Source: Clostridia bacterium (GTDB lineage Bacteria > Bacillota > Clostridia > Oscillospirales > CAG-272). Taken from it: a stretch of 12,893 bases of DNA. Shown piece by piece: positions 12,364 to 12,893 of the stretch. Below the pieces are notes generated by a model. That model saw only the letters and a program-made list of their open reading frames with translations. It had not been told where the DNA came from and did not search any database. The stretch is from positions 1 through 12,893 of the forward strand of contig JAQXKW010000222.1 in assembly GCA_029010655.1 (NCBI GenBank), written 5' to 3'. Every line of letters starts with the position of its first letter. Position 1 is the first letter of the stretch. Both the position numbers and the translations under genes were made by a program.

Positions 12364-12893
12364 TTACAAAAGGGGCACAAACTTAACTGAGCCGTAATCC
12401 GTCAGGGGACCGTCGCAGAGGGAGACTGTTTCCACGGCCTCCTGTCGGCAAAAGTTTAACAGCTCCTTGCCCGTTTTAGTAAGCTCGGGGTTGCCGAAAA
12501 GGCACAGAGTATTATCATAGAAGCCTCCGCAGCCGCCTATGAAGCCTGCGTCATAGCCGGGGAGTACTATATCTCCGCCGGAAATCATACGGCATCTGAT
12601 TTTTAATCTTTCCGCCGCCGCGGCGACCGAAGGGTCGGCGGTGACAACGGTACCGTTTATCACAAGGGAAGAGCAGGCGGCATAGCCCTGATTTGAGTTT
12701 TCGCAAATTTCGGACAATGGCGGACAAAGGGATTTCTTTCTGCCGATTACCGCATTTTCAGAAGGGATAACAAGGGCATTAAAGGCGCAGTCGAAAGGGT
12801 ATTTACCGTTTCTTTCACCGCTCTGAGCTTTCAGCTCAAGGGCCGTTATACTGCATATTTCCGAGAGAATTTCACCGTTTCTTTTTGCATAAT
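12364..12893 (-). CDS. GME-fold (DUF6873-like) protein, 5' end outside the window
   Basis: The frame is open from the stop at 12364 to the right edge, giving at least 175 residues. The TTG at 12717 is therefore not a convincing start: 58 more in-frame codons precede it, including FDCAFNALVIPSENAVIGRK. The C-terminal half has GYAACSSLVING, a DP/ERL segment, GGDIVLPGYDAGFIGGCGGFYDNTLCLFG and a final SLCDGPLTDYGSVKFVP. These match the pattern I remember for the clostridial DUF6873 family, which has the guanidine-modifying-enzyme (amidinotransferase) fold. The classic catalytic Cys of that superfamily is not identifiable, so enzymatic activity is open. The invariant-looking Cys in GGCGG may matter. 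No function is known to me. Confidence 0.65.
   Translation of the reverse strand, partial: YAKRNGEILSEICSITALELKAQSGERNGKYPFDCAFNALVIPSENAVIGRKKSLCPPLSEICENSNQGYAACSSLVINGTVVTADPSVAAAAERLKIRCRMISGGDIVLPGYDAGFIGGCGGFYDNTLCLFGNPELTKTGKELLNFCRQEAVETVSLCDGPLTDYGSVKFVPLL

Overview
The window looks like a chromosomal segment of a Gram-positive member of the Clostridia, probably an Oscillospiraceae/Ruminococcaceae-type gut anaerobe. The reasons are the strong GGAGG-type ribosome binding sites, sigma-A-like promoters, a YabE-like G5/3D cell-wall protein, a preQ1-I riboswitch on queT, and gene families (membrane-anchored Mur ligase, GME-fold protein) that I associate with that class. This placement is inference; the window has no rRNA or other phylogenetic marker.

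Layout. (1) 1-1834, plus: the 5'-truncated end of a bifunctional NAD(P)HX repair enzyme followed directly by a YbaK-type mischarged-tRNA deacylase, closed by a bidirectional terminator (1856-1890). (2) 1890-7827: a divergent cell-envelope locus. From the intergenic region 4106-4253, a 3D-domain cell-wall protein and a class-C-type serine hydrolase run leftward. A three-gene operon runs rightward: alpha/beta hydrolase, a Mur ligase whose usual UDP-sugar domain is replaced by about five membrane segments, and a D-Ala-D-Ala-type ATP-grasp ligase. The rightward operon has a near-consensus promoter (TTGACA-17-TAATAT), which also shows that the hydrolase starts at a TTG codon. (3) 7950-8741: a stand-alone short-chain dehydrogenase. 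(4) 8742-9157: a gene-free stretch packed with hairpins, including units repeating every 24 nt with the linker GTGATAT, then hairpins joined by AATAAAACT, ending in a 12-bp perfect hairpin. (5) 9158-9943, minus: an XRE-type regulator with a helical-repeat C-terminus and a clear promoter.

(6) 10296-11217: an AT-richer segment with a GNAT acetyltransferase under its own promoter, then several stem-loops without a gene. (7) 11219-11597: an intact tRNA-Pro(UGG) and, 190 nt away, a second broken 5' half of a tRNA-Pro sharing an exact 18-nt D-arm/anticodon block. This looks like the two ends of a collapsed integrated element. (8) 11715-12331, minus: queT, a preQ1 precursor transporter, under a preQ1-I riboswitch and its own promoter. 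(9) 12364-12893, minus: the 3' part of a GME-fold (DUF6873-like) protein that runs off the window.

The metabolic theme is cell-envelope construction in 1.9-7.8 kb. The right part (8.7-11.7 kb) is accessory DNA with repeats and remnants, and holds the most unusual non-coding structure.
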